Numbered from the stretch's first letter, positions 26,870 to 37,249 are shown. The stretch is DNA of 64,000 nt from Oceanobacter mangrovi (GCF_019740315.1 NZ_JAHXZR010000010.1:124001-188000), one strand, 5' to 3'. Program-made: numbers and translations. The notes: a model not told the origin generated them from the letters alone.

Positions 26870-26885
26870 CGTCAAGCAGGAAAAC

Positions 26886-27746
26886 TCACAGAATTCCCAA
26901 TGCCTTGGCCATATCGTTGGCTGGCATATAGCCCGGATAGAGCTGACCATCCTGAGTGAAAATCGCTGGCGTACCATTAACGCCCAGGCTTTGCCCCAAC
27001 TGGTACTGCTCGGCTACCGGCGTTTTACAGTTGGTACCAGCTTCCATGTGAGCAACCAAAGTTTGTTGCAACTCTTCAACCTTGTCGGCCACTTCCTTAT
27101 TGCCAGAACGCATCTGACGGCCAAGGGTGTTCAGTTCCTGCTGGTCCGTCTTCATTTCGGTCATGGCAGCAGTACGGTCGTCCTGACACCAGACGTAGTT
27201 GATCTTCTGGTAGGACTGGGTTGGGCGGCCGGTCTGACGATCAACAATGCCTGAACGCGGATAAGCCAAGTAACGCACTGTGATCCCCAGGTCATTCAGC
27301 TCACCCACTTCCTGATGTAGCTTCTGGCAATAACCACAGTCGATGTCGGTGAAGACGTTGATCAGCGCTTTCTGCTCGCCATGGGCCTTGAACACCACGG
27401 TATCGCTGTCATTCACCGCCGCCAGGGCTTCAGCCCGACGAGGATTCAAACGCTGTTCAGTGACGTTTACAGCCTTGTCGCCATCAATGCGGATAAGTTC
27501 GTCACGATAGATCAGATGCGACGCATCGGGGGTCATATAAACAAACGGACCGCCTTGCAGGCTGACTTCCAGAATCTGGCCATCGGCAATCAGGGCGGCG
27601 TCGTCCACCCTCACTTGCGGGCCATAGATATTCTGCAAACGCTTCTCTGCCAGATCACGCTTGCCATCAGCCTTGTCTTGCGCCTGCACCAACGCAGGTA
27701 CCATCACAGCTCCGGCAACCAGGCTTGCCAGCATTAACCTTTTCAT
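26886..27746 (-). CDS. dsbC: Periplasmic disulfide isomerase DsbC
   Basis: A 286-aa precursor. The signal peptide is about residues 1-22 (ending V-Q-A-Q). An N-terminal dimerisation domain is followed by a thioredoxin fold with active site C137-G-Y-C140, a cis-proline G-T-P-A-I and a second Cys pair (W-C-Q, N-C-K) typical of DsbC. It corrects wrong disulfides in periplasmic proteins and is kept reduced by DsbD. The insertion of charged sequence between the thioredoxin halves is normal for the family. It lies downstream of rplS, with its own terminator. Confidence 0.96.
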   Translation of the reverse strand: MKRLMLASLVAGAVMVPALVQAQDKADGKRDLAEKRLQNIYGPQVRVDDAALIADGQILEVSLQGGPFVYMTPDASHLIYRDELIRIDGDKAVNVTEQRLNPRRAEALAAVNDSDTVVFKAHGEQKALINVFTDIDCGYCQKLHQEVGELNDLGITVRYLAYPRSGIVDRQTGRPTQSYQKINYVWCQDDRTAAMTEMKTDQQELNTLGRQMRSGNKEVADKVEELQQTLVAHMEAGTNCKTPVAEQYQLGQSLGVNGTPAIFTQDGQLYPGYMPANDMAKALGIL

Positions 27747-27852
27747 TTCGACTGCTACCTTGTCTGAATCTTGATTTGCTGTTGGAAACCAAAGCCCTTC
27801 ACAGGTTCCGGTGACTCCATTCGCAAGTGTACCCCTGTTGTTTTACAGGCAT

Positions 27853-27880
27853 AAAAAAACGGGCACAAGGCCCGTTTTTT
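27853..27880 (-). terminator. Rho-independent terminator of the rpsP-rplS operon
   Basis: On the minus strand CGGGC (27874-27870) pairs with GCCCG (27864-27860) and is followed by seven T residues. It ends the ribosomal operon and separates it from dsbC. Confidence 0.88.
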
Positions 27881-27904
27881 CGATACAGCATTCCAGTGGA
27901 GTGC

Positions 27905-28258
27905 TTATACCTTTTCTTTAATACGTGCAGACTTACCGCTACGCTCACGCAGGTAGTACAGTTTGGCCTGACGAACGTCACCACGACGTTTCACAGCAAT
28001 GCTGTCGATCAGCGGGCTGTGAGTCTGGAAAGTACGCTCAACGCCTACACCGTGAGAGATTTTACGCACGGTGAAAGCAGAGTTCAGGCCGCGGTTACGC
28101 TTGCCGATTACAACGCCTTCGAACGCCTGCAGACGCTCACGGGTACCTTCAACAACCTTAACCTGTACAACAACGGTGTCGCCAGGACCAAAAGCAGGTA
28201 CTTCAGCCTTCAGCTGAGCGTTTTCAATCTGCTGAATGATTGGATTCTTGTTGCTCAT
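27905..28258 (-). CDS. rplS: 50S ribosomal protein L19
   Basis: A 117-aa ribosomal protein. The characteristic [27 protein letters not shown] and [16 protein letters not shown] are present. L19 sits at the 30S-50S interface. Last gene of the rpsP-rimM-trmD-rplS operon, 11 bases after trmD, with a terminator following. Confidence 0.98.
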   Translation of the reverse strand: MSNKNPIIQQIENAQLKAEVPAFGPGDTVVVQVKVVEGTRERLQAFEGVVIGKRNRGLNSAFTVRKISHGVGVERTFQTHSPLIDSIAVKRRGDVRQAKLYYLRERSGKSARIKEKV

Positions 28259-28269
28259 TGCATTGCTCC

Positions 28270-29049
28270 TTAACAGTCTGTCGAGCCGGTGTCGGATATG
28301 TGGCCGTGCTCACGCAGATACTCTGTCAATAATCTATGTTGTTCGTTATTCAGTTCCAGCGTTTCCAGAAGATCCGGACGTCGCTGCCAGGTTCGGCCCA
28401 AAGACTGTTTCAATCGCCACTGGCGGATCTTTTCATGGTTGCCGCTCAGCAACACCTCGGGAACAGCTTCACCTTCATACACTTCCGGGCGGGTGTAGTG
28501 CGGACAGTCCAGCAGGCCTTCCATAAAGGAGTCCTGCTGGGCAGACAAGTCATGCCCCAACACCCCGGGCACCAGACGAATCACTGCATCCATCAGCGTC
28601 ATGGCAGCCAGTTCGCCACCGCTGAGAACAAAATCGCCAAGAGACCACTCTTCGTCGATTTCGCGCTCAATCAAACGCTCATCAATGCCTTCGTACCGTC
28701 CTGAAACCAGAATCAGCTTGTCGCACTCTGCCAGTTCAAGCACACCTGCCTGATCCAGCTTGCGCCCCTGCGGTGACAGATAAATCACTTTCGCCGGGCC
28801 GCCTGGCTGCTGATCGGCTGCTTCGCGAGCAGCCCGGATGGCGTCCTGCAATGGCTGAATTTTCATCAGCATGCCGGGACCACCGCCGTAAGGACGATCA
28901 TCCACGGTCTGGTAGTTGTCATAAGCGTAATCACGCGGATTCCAGCGATTAACTGAAACCAGACCCTGCTTCACTGCCCGTCCACTCACACCAAATTCGG
29001 TGAGCGACTGGAACATCTCCGGAAACAGGGAGACCACTCCAAACCACAT
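28270..29049 (-). CDS. trmD: tRNA (guanine(37)-N1)-methyltransferase
   Basis: A 259-aa SPOUT-fold enzyme that methylates G37 next to the anticodon using S-adenosylmethionine, preventing frameshifting. The signature segments are [24 protein letters not shown], the knot loop [17 protein letters not shown] and D-F-V-L-S-G-G-E. Family-typical length. It is the third gene of the conserved ribosome-maturation operon. Confidence 0.98.
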   Translation of the reverse strand: MWFGVVSLFPEMFQSLTEFGVSGRAVKQGLVSVNRWNPRDYAYDNYQTVDDRPYGGGPGMLMKIQPLQDAIRAAREAADQQPGGPAKVIYLSPQGRKLDQAGVLELAECDKLILVSGRYEGIDERLIEREIDEEWSLGDFVLSGGELAAMTLMDAVIRLVPGVLGHDLSAQQDSFMEGLLDCPHYTRPEVYEGEAVPEVLLSGNHEKIRQWRLKQSLGRTWQRRPDLLETLELNNEQHRLLTEYLREHGHISDTGSTDC

Positions 29050-29088
29050 CGTCTTGTGCCTCTATCCGGTACGTCGTGCGTATGCCGG

Positions 29089-29616
29089 TTAGTAATCTGC
29101 TTCCCACTCTACCTGGATCTGACCTGCATCCAGGTCCACATCCAGAACGATGGCATCCACATAGGGAATCATGCGTTGCTGCTTGTCGACACTGCCTTCG
29201 CAGCCCTTCAGCACCAACACCTGGTTACCACCACCAGAGTCGAACAGTTCTTTTACCTCGCCCAGCAATTGCCCTGCGGTATTAACTACCTTCAGACCTT
29301 CAAGCTGGAACCAATAAAATTCATCTTCTTCAGGTTCCGGCATCTCACTGGTGTATACCGCAATTTCGACCTGGGACAATGCCAGTGCGCCATCACGATC
29401 GTTTACACCCTTGAGTTTTGCCACCAACCCCTTGCTTTGGGTATGGCCGGTTTCCAATTCGAACTTGCGCCATTCGCCGTTGATTTTCATCAGCCAGATG
29501 GGGTAGTCCAGAATATTGGTCATGGGATCGGTATAGGAATAAACCTTAACCCAGCCCTTGATGCCAAACGCGGTGGATACCTTACCAAGAATGGTGATTT
29601 CCTGGTCCGAGACCAT
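29089..29616 (-). CDS. rimM: 16S rRNA processing protein RimM
   Basis: A 175-aa maturation factor that binds ribosomal protein S19 and helps form the 30S head. The N-terminal G-K-V-S-T-A-F-G-I-K-G-W-V-K-V and the PRC-barrel segment (F-Y-W-F-Q-L-E-G-L-K-V, then G-E-V-K-E-L-F-D-S-G-G-N-Q-V) are diagnostic. ATG 29616 has an excellent GGAGGG site and was preferred over ATG 29634 six codons upstream, which has none. Position between rpsP and trmD is conserved. Confidence 0.95.
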   Translation of the reverse strand: MVSDQEITILGKVSTAFGIKGWVKVYSYTDPMTNILDYPIWLMKINGEWRKFELETGHTQSKGLVAKLKGVNDRDGALALSQVEIAVYTSEMPEPEEDEFYWFQLEGLKVVNTAGQLLGEVKELFDSGGGNQVLVLKGCEGSVDKQQRMIPYVDAIVLDVDLDAGQIQVEWEADY

Positions 29617-29637
29617 CGCTCCCTCCGCCTGCATGCC

Positions 29638-29895
29638 TTAGGCTTCTACAGAAGCTTTTTTGGCTTGCTTGATCAGCTGCTTAACGCGATCAGTAGGCTG
29701 CGCACCTTTGCCCAGCCAGTATTCAACGCGTTCCATATCCAGGCGCAGTTCTTCTTCTGCACCACGGGCGATTGGGTTGAAGAAACCAACACGCTCAATA
29801 AAACGACCGTCGCGAGGGCAACGAGAATCCGCAATGTTGATGTTGTAAAAAGGACGCTTTTTGGAGCCACTACGGGCCAAACGAATAACTACCAT
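29638..29895 (-). CDS. rpsP: 30S ribosomal protein S16
   Basis: An 85-aa ribosomal protein beginning [17 protein letters not shown] and containing [11 protein letters not shown]. First gene of the operon. The ffh gene that often precedes rpsP is absent; a DUF4156/SHOCT-type gene lies upstream instead, so transcription probably starts in the 288-base gap. Confidence 0.98.
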   Translation of the reverse strand: MVVIRLARSGSKKRPFYNINIADSRCPRDGRFIERVGFFNPIARGAEEELRLDMERVEYWLGKGAQPTDRVKQLIKQAKKASVEA

Positions 29896-30183
29896 AAAAA
29901 AGATCTACTCCGATCGATTTATCGAGCGGGAACATCAGATAAAAACAGGCAATGCCTGTATCCGAACTTCCCGGTGGCGGGTTTTGGAATCGCCCACCGT
30001 TCAAGTTCTCTTTCGCTTACTGCCTGCTATCTGACTCATTAAGAGCCGGTACAGCCTGCAAACAGGCGAAAAAGGCCTATTAAAAGGGTCGCGAATTGTA
30101 GTCTGAACGGATCAATAAGTAAACGACAACTTTGCCGAAGCCAATTGTCGCTTACCAGCCCCTGCTACCTGCCATTAACCAGC

Positions 30184-30672
30184 TCAGAGCTGATCAATGA
30201 TTTGCTGACGTTTTTGCTGGTATTCCTGCTCGCTGATCAGCCCCTTGTCGCGCAGTGATTGCAAGCGCTGCAGCCGCTTTTCAATGGGCAAGGAACCGGC
30301 ATCAGCTGGCAATGGCATCGGCCGGGTTTGTTTGACCGGCTTGTCAGCGTCGACCGGCTGGTCGCCGCAACGGTAATAGCTGGCTTCCATACGGGTTTTG
30401 ATAAAGTCATCGTACAAGCCATTGGCCATACGCTTCTTGTGGCGATTCTGGGTTGTCTCGCCAGTTACCACCACATTAGCGCCGTACTTGTCCGCCTGCT
30501 TGCGATGTTCGGCCTGACAATGTTCCAGACCATCACGACTGTTGGTACTACAGGTTTCCTTCTGTACCAGTTGGCAAAACTGCGGATCGGCCTGCTGGCG
30601 AAACTCAATGCTGCTTTCAGCCCGGGCAGTGGTGGCAATCACCACTAACACAATCCAACTCCACTTGTTCAT
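30184..30672 (-). CDS. Exported DUF4156-like protein with SHOCT domain
   Basis: A 162-aa protein with a signal peptide (about residues 1-19, ending T-T-A-R-A). The middle region G-A-N-V-V-V-T-G-E-T and the two conserved Cys-containing segments recall DUF4156 proteins, though by eye only. The C-terminal 30 residues (R-L-Q-S-L-R-D-K-G-L-I-S-E-Q-E-Y-Q-Q-K-R) are a SHOCT domain, a short module seen at protein ends and thought to mediate oligomerisation. ATG 30672 with AGGAGA was chosen. The function is unknown, and it is likely periplasmic. Confidence 0.75.
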   Translation of the reverse strand: MNKWSWIVLVVIATTARAESSIEFRQQADPQFCQLVQKETCSTNSRDGLEHCQAEHRKQADKYGANVVVTGETTQNRHKKRMANGLYDDFIKTRMEASYYRCGDQPVDADKPVKQTRPMPLPADAGSLPIEKRLQRLQSLRDKGLISEQEYQQKRQQIIDQL

Positions 30673-30725
30673 TCTGTCTCCTGCAATCATTTCCGGCTTC
30701 AGGTACTGGCAATTCCCCACTAACA

Positions 30726-30752
30726 ACAGAGGCCGCTAGTGCGGCCTCTGTT
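30726..30752 (-). terminator. Stem-loop terminator of purL
   Basis: A perfect 12-bp palindrome, AACAGAGGCCGC / GCGGCCTCTGTT, with a 4-base loop directly follows purL on the minus strand. A T-rich stretch follows, though it is interrupted. Confidence 0.75.
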
Positions 30753-30775
30753 GAATTCAACGTCTGTCAGTCAGA

Positions 30776-33700
30776 TCAGTTCTCTTCACACCATACACGG
30801 GCGTTACGGAACATACGCATCCAGGCGCCGTCTTCATCCCACTGCTCACCATCAGCACCAACAGGCACATAAGAGTTCTGGATCGCACGGAACACCCGCT
30901 CAGGGTGCGGCATCATGATGGTAACGCGGCCATCATTGGCAGTCAGACCGGTAATACCCTGTGGAGAACCGTTCGGGTTCAGCGGGTACTGCTCAGTCAC
31001 CTTACCGTAGTTGTCGACAAAACGCAGGGCGATCTGGCCAGCAGACAGCTCAGCGATATCATCTTCAGAACCGAATTCCGCACGACCTTCACCGTGAGCC
31101 ACAGCAATTGGCATGCGAGAGCCAGCCATACCGGCGAAGAAGACGGAGTCAGACTCCTGTACTTCAACCATGGCAACACGGGCTTCAAACTGTTCGCTCA
31201 TATTGCGAACGAAGTGCGGCCAGTGCTCGGCACCTGGTATCAGCTCATGCAGGTTGGACAGCATCTGACAGCCGTTACAGATACCCAGTGCAAAGGTGTC
31301 CTGACGTTCGAAGAAAGCCTGGAACTGGCCACGGGCCTGTTCGTTGAACAGAATCGACTTGGCCCAGCCTTCACCGGCACCCAAAACGTCACCGTAGGAG
31401 AAACCACCACACGCCACCAAGCCGCGGAAACCTTCCAGCGTCACACGGCCTGACAAGATGTCGCTCATGTGCACGTCTACGGTGGCGAAACCGGCACGGT
31501 CAAACGCCGCCGCCATTTCGATCTGACCGTTGACGCCCTGCTCACGCAGGATGGCAACCTGTGGGCGACCTTCCAGACCGTCAGTGATGTCTTCATTAAT
31601 ATCGAACGTCAGTTCCGCGTGAATACCTGGATCTTCGGCATCCAGCAGCGCGTCAAACTCCTGCTGGGCACACTCGGCATTGTCACGCAGCGCTTGCATG
31701 CGGAAGCTGGTTTCAGACCAGGCACGCTGCCAGTTGACGCGGGATTCGCTGAGGAATTCTTCGTCCTGGAAGCTGAAGGTGATCTGGTCATCGTCATTTG
31801 GCGCGCCAATCACAGCGGTGCAATCGCCCAGACCGGCAGCTTCAAACTGCGCCAGCACTTCTTCCAGATCTTCGCGACGGATCTGCATCACCGCACCCAG
31901 TTCTTCAGAGAACAGCGCAGCAGCCAGCTCTTCCTGAGAGTCGGCCAGCAGATCCATGGATATATCCAAACCAGCGTGAGAAGCAAAGGCCATTTCCACC
32001 AGAGTGGCGAACAAGCCACCGTCAGCACGGTCGTGGTAAGCCAGCAATTTGCCGTCGGCGTTCAGGCCCTGAACCACCGCGAAGAAGGCTTTCAGGTCTT
32101 CGGCATCGTCCAGATCCGCAGGCACATCACCCACTTGCTGGTAAACCTGTGCCAGACAGGAAGCACCCAGACGGTTCTGGCCACGACCCAGGTCGACCAG
32201 GATCAGCTCGGACGCTTCGTCCTTGTTCAGTTCTGGCGTCAGTACCTTACGAGCGTCAGTCACTGGCGCAAAGCCGGTGATTACCAGAGACATTGGCGCA
32301 GTAACCGCTTTGTCTTCACCATTGTCGTTCCAACGGGTCTTCATGGACATAGAGTCCTTGCCCACAGGAATAGTCACTTGCAGCTCAGGACACAGTTCCA
32401 TACCCACTGCTTTCACGGTGGCGTACAGTTTTTCATCTTCACCGTCGTGGCCAGCCGCACACATCCAGTTGGCAGACATCTTGATATCAGCCAGCTTCTC
32501 GATTGGCGCTGCCGCCAGGTTGGTGATGGCTTCGGCCACCGCCAGACGGCCGGAAGCTGGAGAGTCCAGCAGAGCAACCGGAGTACGCTCCCCCATCGCC
32601 ATGGCTTCGCCAGCGAAAGTGTCGTAGGAAGATGTAGTCACAGCGACGTCAGCCACTGGCACCTGCCATGGCCCCACAAACTGGTCACGGGCCACAGTAC
32701 CGGTAATGGAGCGGTCGCCGATGGTGATCAGGAACGACTTGCTGGCCACAGTTGGCAGCTTCAGTACGCGATCAGCGGCTTCGGCCAGATCGATACCAGC
32801 AGATTCAAACGGTGTTGTCTTCGATGCGCGAGTTTCCGCAGTACGGTGCATGCGCGGCGGCTTGCCCAGCAGCACTTGCAGTGGCAGATCTACCGGGCTG
32901 TTGCCGAAATGTTCGTCGGTCACAGTCAGGTGTTCTTCTTCAGTGGCGTAACCGACTACTGCATAGGGCGCGCGCTCACGAGCACAAATGGCATCGAAGG
33001 TTTCCAGGTCTTCCATGGCTACCGCCATGACGTAACGCTCCTGGGATTCGTTCGACCAAATCGCCAGCGGGCTCATGCCCGGCTCGTCATTTGGTACGTT
33101 ACGCAGCTCGAATTTACCGCCACGGCCACCGTCGGAAACCAGTTCAGGGAAGGCGTTGGAAATACCACCGGCACCAACGTCGTGAATAAAAGCGATCGGG
33201 TTGCGGTCGCCCAGCTGCCAGCAGCGGTCGATCACTTCCTGACAACGACGCTCCATTTCCGGGTTTTCACGCTGCACGGAAGCAAAATCCAGATCCGCGT
33301 TGGACTGGCCAGAGGCCATGGACGAAGCCGCACCACCGCCCAGACCGATCTGCATGGCCGGACCACCCAGAACAATCAGCGCCGCGCCGACCGGGATTTC
33401 ACCCTTCTGCACGTGCTCGTCACGGATGTTGCCGTAACCACCGGCAATCATGATCGGCTTGTGGTAACCACGAACCTCACCGTCGTGGGCCAGTTCGAAC
33501 GTACGGAAATAACCGCACAGGTTCGGACGACCGAATTCGTTGTTGAAAGCAGCACCACCCAGCGGGCCGTCGATCATGATGTCGAAGGCCGAGACGATAC
33601 GATCCGGCTTGCCATACTGGCTTTCCCATGGCTGTTCGAAGCCCGGGATTTTCAGGTCGGATACGGTGAAGCCGGTCAGGCCTGCTTTTGGCTTGGAGCC

Positions 33701-34663
33701 ACGGCCGGTTGCGCCTTCGTCACGGATCTCACCACCGGAACCGGTCGCCGCACCTGAGTGAGGGGCAATCGCAGTCGGGTGGTTGTGGGTTTCCACCTTC
33801 ATCAGGATGTGCATGGCTTCCTGATGGTAGGCGTACTCACGGGAGTCCGGGTTCGGGAAGAAACGGCCGGTCTCGTGACCAGAGATAACGGAAGCGTTGT
33901 CTTTATAGGCAGACAGAATATTTTCGCTGTAACACTCGTAAGTGTTCTTGATCATCTTGAACAGCGACAGATCTTGATCTTCGCCGTCGATGGTCCAGCT
34001 GGCGTTGAAGATCTTGTGACGGCAGTGCTCAGAGTTGGCCTGCGCAAACATCATCAGTTCAACGTCGGTTGGGTTACGACCCAGAATCTTGTAATTGTCG
34101 ACCAGATAATCGACTTCGTCGTCGGCCAGCGCCAGACCCAGATTCTTGTCAGCCTCTACCAGCGCGTCACGACCACCAGCCAGAATATCGACGGTCGTCA
34201 GCGGTGCTGGTTCAGCGTGAGAGAACAGGCTGGCGGCTTCGGCAGTGCCAGCCAGTACGGTTTCAACCATACGGTCGTGCAGTACCGCAGCGACCGCTTC
34301 CCGATCTGCCGCAGTAACGCCTTCAACATAGTAGGCAATACCACGCTCCAGCCGATCAACATTGGCCAGACCACAGTTGTGGGCAATATCAGTTGCCTTG
34401 GAAGACCATGGTGAAATGGTGCCAAAACGTGGAATCACCAGGAACAATTCACCGGCTGGGTCCTGACGCTCAGCTTTGGGGCCGTAACGCAAAATGCGCT
34501 CCAGAACCAGCAGCTCGTTCTCAGCCAGCTCTGCTTTCAGATCGGCGAAGTGAACGAACTCGGCATAAACGCCGCTAACCGCCGGCACAGCCGCCTGCAG
34601 TTTGTTGAGAATTCGGGTTTGACGAAATTCAGAAAGCGCTGGCGCGCCACGCAGCTCAAGCAT
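30776..34663 (-). CDS. purL: Phosphoribosylformylglycinamidine synthase
   Basis: A 1,295-aa single-chain enzyme of purine synthesis that converts FGAR to FGAM using glutamine and ATP. The synthetase halves are present ([22 protein letters not shown]), and the C-terminal glutaminase has nucleophile C in G-I-C-N-G-C-Q-M-L and the H-P-E-R pair. Length is typical for the proteobacterial long form. ATG 34663 was chosen over the open frame extending to 34759, because M-L-E-L-R-G-A-P-A is the conserved start. Divergent from mltF, with a GAACAGT-repeat region between. Confidence 0.97.
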   Translation of the reverse strand: MLELRGAPALSEFRQTRILNKLQAAVPAVSGVYAEFVHFADLKAELAENELLVLERILRYGPKAERQDPAGELFLVIPRFGTISPWSSKATDIAHNCGLANVDRLERGIAYYVEGVTAADREAVAAVLHDRMVETVLAGTAEAASLFSHAEPAPLTTVDILAGGRDALVEADKNLGLALADDEVDYLVDNYKILGRNPTDVELMMFAQANSEHCRHKIFNASWTIDGEDQDLSLFKMIKNTYECYSENILSAYKDNASVISGHETGRFFPNPDSREYAYHQEAMHILMKVETHNHPTAIAPHSGAATGSGGEIRDEGATGRGSKPKAGLTGFTVSDLKIPGFEQPWESQYGKPDRIVSAFDIMIDGPLGGAAFNNEFGRPNLCGYFRTFELAHDGEVRGYHKPIMIAGGYGNIRDEHVQKGEIPVGAALIVLGGPAMQIGLGGGAASSMASGQSNADLDFASVQRENPEMERRCQEVIDRCWQLGDRNPIAFIHDVGAGGISNAFPELVSDGGRGGKFELRNVPNDEPGMSPLAIWSNESQERYVMAVAMEDLETFDAICARERAPYAVVGYATEEEHLTVTDEHFGNSPVDLPLQVLLGKPPRMHRTAETRASKTTPFESAGIDLAEAADRVLKLPTVASKSFLITIGDRSITGTVARDQFVGPWQVPVADVAVTTSSYDTFAGEAMAMGERTPVALLDSPASGRLAVAEAITNLAAAPIEKLADIKMSANWMCAAGHDGEDEKLYATVKAVGMELCPELQVTIPVGKDSMSMKTRWNDNGEDKAVTAPMSLVITGFAPVTDARKVLTPELNKDEASELILVDLGRGQNRLGASCLAQVYQQVGDVPADLDDAEDLKAFFAVVQGLNADGKLLAYHDRADGGLFATLVEMAFASHAGLDISMDLLADSQEELAAALFSEELGAVMQIRREDLEEVLAQFEAAGLGDCTAVIGAPNDDDQITFSFQDEEFLSESRVNWQRAWSETSFRMQALRDNAECAQQEFDALLDAEDPGIHAELTFDINEDITDGLEGRPQVAILREQGVNGQIEMAAAFDRAGFATVDVHMSDILSGRVTLEGFRGLVACGGFSYGDVLGAGEGWAKSILFNEQARGQFQAFFERQDTFALGICNGCQMLSNLHELIPGAEHWPHFVRNMSEQFEARVAMVEVQESDSVFFAGMAGSRMPIAVAHGEGRAEFGSEDDIAELSAGQIALRFVDNYGKVTEQYPLNPNGSPQGITGLTANDGRVTIMMPHPERVFRAIQNSYVPVGADGEQWDEDGAWMRMFRNARVWCEEN

Positions 34664-35211
34664 TGTGCCTTGACTCCGGGGGTTTGAAGCGTTGGAGGAA
34701 GCCGAAATACAGCAGAAAAATGAGGCGGAATGATACTGAAAAGCGCTCTGGGCCGCCACCGCTATTAAGAGAATCCAACCGCGATCATCAGGTACCAGTA
34801 GTCGCTGGCAATTTTACGACCTGACTATTTTGTGACCTGATTCGAACAGTCTGTTGAACAGTTCTCAAAAGTACAATATTTGAACAGTGTTCACTTTGAT
34901 GTAACATGCGCCCCGCCTGACTCAGGACGAGTCTTGCAGCGACAGACACATTGAGGTGTTCATTTGGCGAACCGCCACGACCTGACAGTCGTCAGTCAAC
35001 GGCCAGAACGACCCGCCGCTGACGGATTGATGAACTAGACTTAAAGGAAGCCACCCGAGTTGCGAAAGCGGCAGCACGGGTCAATATCCGTTTCCTTATC
35101 GCATCGATGCAAAAGCACGATCGCCCAAACCTTGAGTGACTGGACGCGTAATTCATAACATGGACTGGTAGTCGCTGCCGTGCAGTGCTACCCCGAAAAA
35201 CAGGAGCTAAC
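34664..35211. other. 548-bp divergent gap between purL and mltF
   Basis: No gene is supported. It holds the GAACAGT repeat cluster (34844-34893), AT-rich sequence likely to contain the purL promoter, and a repeated 10-mer, TAGTCGCTGS, at both ends. The ribosome site for mltF (CAGGAG) is at its right edge. Confidence 0.55.
34844..34893. promoter_or_regulatory. GAACAGT repeat cluster, possible operator
   Basis: GAACAGT occurs at 34844-34850, 34856-34862 and inside TGAACAGTGTTCA (34881-34893), a 6-bp perfect palindrome with a one-base centre. The cluster lies about 180 bases upstream of the purL start. It resembles a repressor operator by arrangement. It is not a good match to the PurR box. Confidence 0.4.
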
Positions 35212-36642
35212 ATGCTGGCTAAATCAGTAAAACTGATGGTAACGCTTGCGACGATCCTGGTGTGTCTGACCTCAGTCACGGCCAGCGTGCGTCCCACGCA
35301 GCTGGAAACCATCCAAATGCAGGGCACCATCACTGTGGTGACTCGCAACAGTCCGACCACCTATTACGAAGATCGTTCCGGTCCAACCGGTTACGAATAC
35401 GAACTGGCCCAATCACTGGCCAGCTATCTGGGCGTCAAACTGAACCTGGTTGTTGCCGATAACATTGGCGACATGTTCGCCAAACTGGAAACCGGCACCG
35501 CCGATCTGGCAGCTGCGGGCATCAGTCAAACCCCGGAAAGCCAGCGCTGGCTGCGCTTTGCGGCACCGTACCAGAACGTCAGTGAACTGGTGGTCTATCG
35601 TCGTGGCACCCAGAAACCGCGGGATTTGAGTGATCTGCCCGGCAAGATGCTGATGGTTTCCGCCGACTCAGCCCATGCCCAGACACTGCGTCGAGTGCAG
35701 ATGGAAAAACTGCCCGAGCTGAGCTGGAGTGAATCATCCGAGCTGGATACCACTGACTTGTTGCACATGGTGGAGAAAGGCGAAATCGACTTCACGCTGG
35801 TAAACACCAATGAGTTCAACATGCTGCAGGCGTATTTTCCCAATGTCGGCACAGGTCTCAGCCTGGTCGAGAACCAGCCGATGGCCTGGGCGTTTCCACA
35901 ATCACGGGACAACAGTCTGATTGATGCGGTGAACCACTTCTTTGAAGAGCGTTCCACCAAACTGCAGCTGGCGACTCTCAATGAACGCTACTACGGCCAT
36001 CTGGCCGAGCTGGACTATGTCGGCGCCAAACGCTTCCTGCGTCAGACTGTGCGCAAGCTGGACACCTACAAGCCTTCATTTGTAGAAGCTGCCCGCGATT
36101 ACCAGTTCGACTGGCGGCTGCTGGCTGCAGTCGGATATCAGGAAAGTCACTGGAATCCCAAAGCCACCAGCTATACCGGCGTGCGCGGCATGATGATGCT
36201 GACCAATGGTACGGCTTCAGACCTGGGGGTTGAGGATCGTCTGGATCCAGCCCAGAGCATTCGTGGCGGCAGCCAGTATCTGGCCGAGCTGCGTGACCGT
36301 CTGGGCAGTCAGATCGACGAACCAGACCGCACCTGGCTGGCACTGGCAGCCTATAACATTGGTTATGGCCACTTGCAGGACGCCCGTCGTCTGGCCTACG
36401 AAATGGGCGGTAACCCGAACCTCTGGCGTGACGTCAAGGACAGCCTGCCGCTGTTAAGCCAGAAGCGTTATCACCAGCATACCCGTCATGGTTATGCCCG
36501 TGGTTTTGAAGCCGTCGACTACGTGCAGAACATTCGCCGTTATTACGACGTACTGGTCTGGAATGAAGAGCAGCAGCTGCATCTGGCCGATCCGGACAAC
36601 AGCCTGGTGTCATCCATTACGGTAGTGCCGCCACTGCTTTAA
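35212..36642 (+). CDS. mltF: Membrane-bound lytic murein transglycosylase F
   Basis: A 476-aa periplasmic enzyme that cleaves peptidoglycan to 1,6-anhydro-muropeptides. Residues about 1-23 are a signal segment. Residues about 40-265 form an SBP_bac_3-like domain (I-T-V-V-T-R-N-S-P-T-T-Y-Y), and the C-terminal part is an SLT domain with catalytic E311 in Y-Q-E-S-H-W-N-P-K-A and A-A-Y-N-I-G-Y-G-H. The CAGGAG site precedes ATG 35212. No lipobox Cys is apparent at the usual place, so membrane attachment may be through the N-terminal helix. A perfect 10-bp stem ends it. Confidence 0.96.
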   Translation: MLAKSVKLMVTLATILVCLTSVTASVRPTQLETIQMQGTITVVTRNSPTTYYEDRSGPTGYEYELAQSLASYLGVKLNLVVADNIGDMFAKLETGTADLAAAGISQTPESQRWLRFAAPYQNVSELVVYRRGTQKPRDLSDLPGKMLMVSADSAHAQTLRRVQMEKLPELSWSESSELDTTDLLHMVEKGEIDFTLVNTNEFNMLQAYFPNVGTGLSLVENQPMAWAFPQSRDNSLIDAVNHFFEERSTKLQLATLNERYYGHLAELDYVGAKRFLRQTVRKLDTYKPSFVEAARDYQFDWRLLAAVGYQESHWNPKATSYTGVRGMMMLTNGTASDLGVEDRLDPAQSIRGGSQYLAELRDRLGSQIDEPDRTWLALAAYNIGYGHLQDARRLAYEMGGNPNLWRDVKDSLPLLSQKRYHQHTRHGYARGFEAVDYVQNIRRYYDVLVWNEEQQLHLADPDNSLVSSITVVPPLL

Positions 36643-36656
36643 TTGTGCGGTAGCAG

Positions 36657-36680
36657 CCAGCCTCTGTGTGCAGAGGCTGG
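36657..36680. terminator. Perfect stem between convergent mltF and tadA
   Basis: CCAGCCTCTG (36657-36666) pairs perfectly with CAGAGGCTGG (36671-36680) around TGTG. There is no strong T-run, but its position between convergent stops suggests bidirectional termination. Confidence 0.6.
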
Positions 36681-36685
36681 CGACA

Positions 36686-37249
36686 TCATTTATCCCCTGC
36701 TCCTTTGGTATCATCAATCATCTGGCTTTCAGCATCGGCTGAGCGCTCTGCATCCCGAGCCAATTGTTTGAGTTTTTTCTTGGCCGCCCGTCGATGGGCA
36801 AAAAAATCGGTCAGCATCTGACTACAGGCTTGTGCCTGAACGCCACTATCAACGCGCAAATAATGATTAAAAAAAGGCTGTAGTGGCAGCTGCATGGCAC
36901 TTTCGATCACTCCGGCCTTGGGTTCCGTAGCGCCATATACCAGCCGTTCAATACGACTGTGAATCAGCGCACCAAAACACATGGTGCAGGGTTCCAGCGT
37001 GACGTACAGAGTACAGCCGCTCAGTCGATAGTTACCCAGCACAGACGCAGCCTGACGAATTGCCAGCATTTCCGCATGAGCCGTGGGATCCAGTCGGGTA
37101 ATCGGGCCGTTGGCTCCCATGCCCACCACCCGGTTGTTGTGTACCACCACAGCGCCCACGGGCACCTCGCCAGCATCTCCAGCCTCGGCCGCCAGTTGTA
37201 ACGCCAGCATCATGGCTTCGTCGTCGGAATTGATTATCTGATCCAGCAA
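36686..37249 (-). CDS. tadA: tRNA-specific adenosine deaminase TadA
   Basis: A 187-aa zinc deaminase that converts A34 of tRNA-Arg(ACG) to inosine. The zinc site is H-A-E-M-L-A plus P-C-T-M-C, and V-P-V-G-A-V-V-V opens the domain. The N-terminal start is uncertain: TTG 37249 gives the helix expected before V-P-V-G, while ATGs at 37213 and 37210 would trim it; no clear ribosome site distinguishes them. The lysine-rich C-terminus is a little longer than in E. coli. Converges with mltF. Confidence 0.93.
   Translation of the reverse strand: MLDQIINSDDEAMMLALQLAAEAGDAGEVPVGAVVVHNNRVVGMGANGPITRLDPTAHAEMLAIRQAASVLGNYRLSGCTLYVTLEPCTMCFGALIHSRIERLVYGATEPKAGVIESAMQLPLQPFFNHYLRVDSGVQAQACSQMLTDFFAHRRAAKKKLKQLARDAERSADAESQMIDDTKGAGDK

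Larger units (their letters stand above)
25710..26885. other. 1.18-kb AT-rich gene-free region with DnaA boxes
   Basis: No gene is convincing here: the few open frames are short, lack ribosome sites and overlap each other. The region lies between two convergent genes, so promoter space does not explain it. Base composition drops well below the flanks, with several A/T runs between 26040 and 26400. It carries three perfect DnaA boxes, at least four near matches and a repeated 21-base element. The dsbC terminator sits at its right edge. Confidence 0.75.

Noticed and set aside
30905-34414. Long plus-strand frames opposite purL
   Set aside because: They mirror purL codons on the antisense strand, have no ribosome sites or domains and are explained by codon bias of purL.
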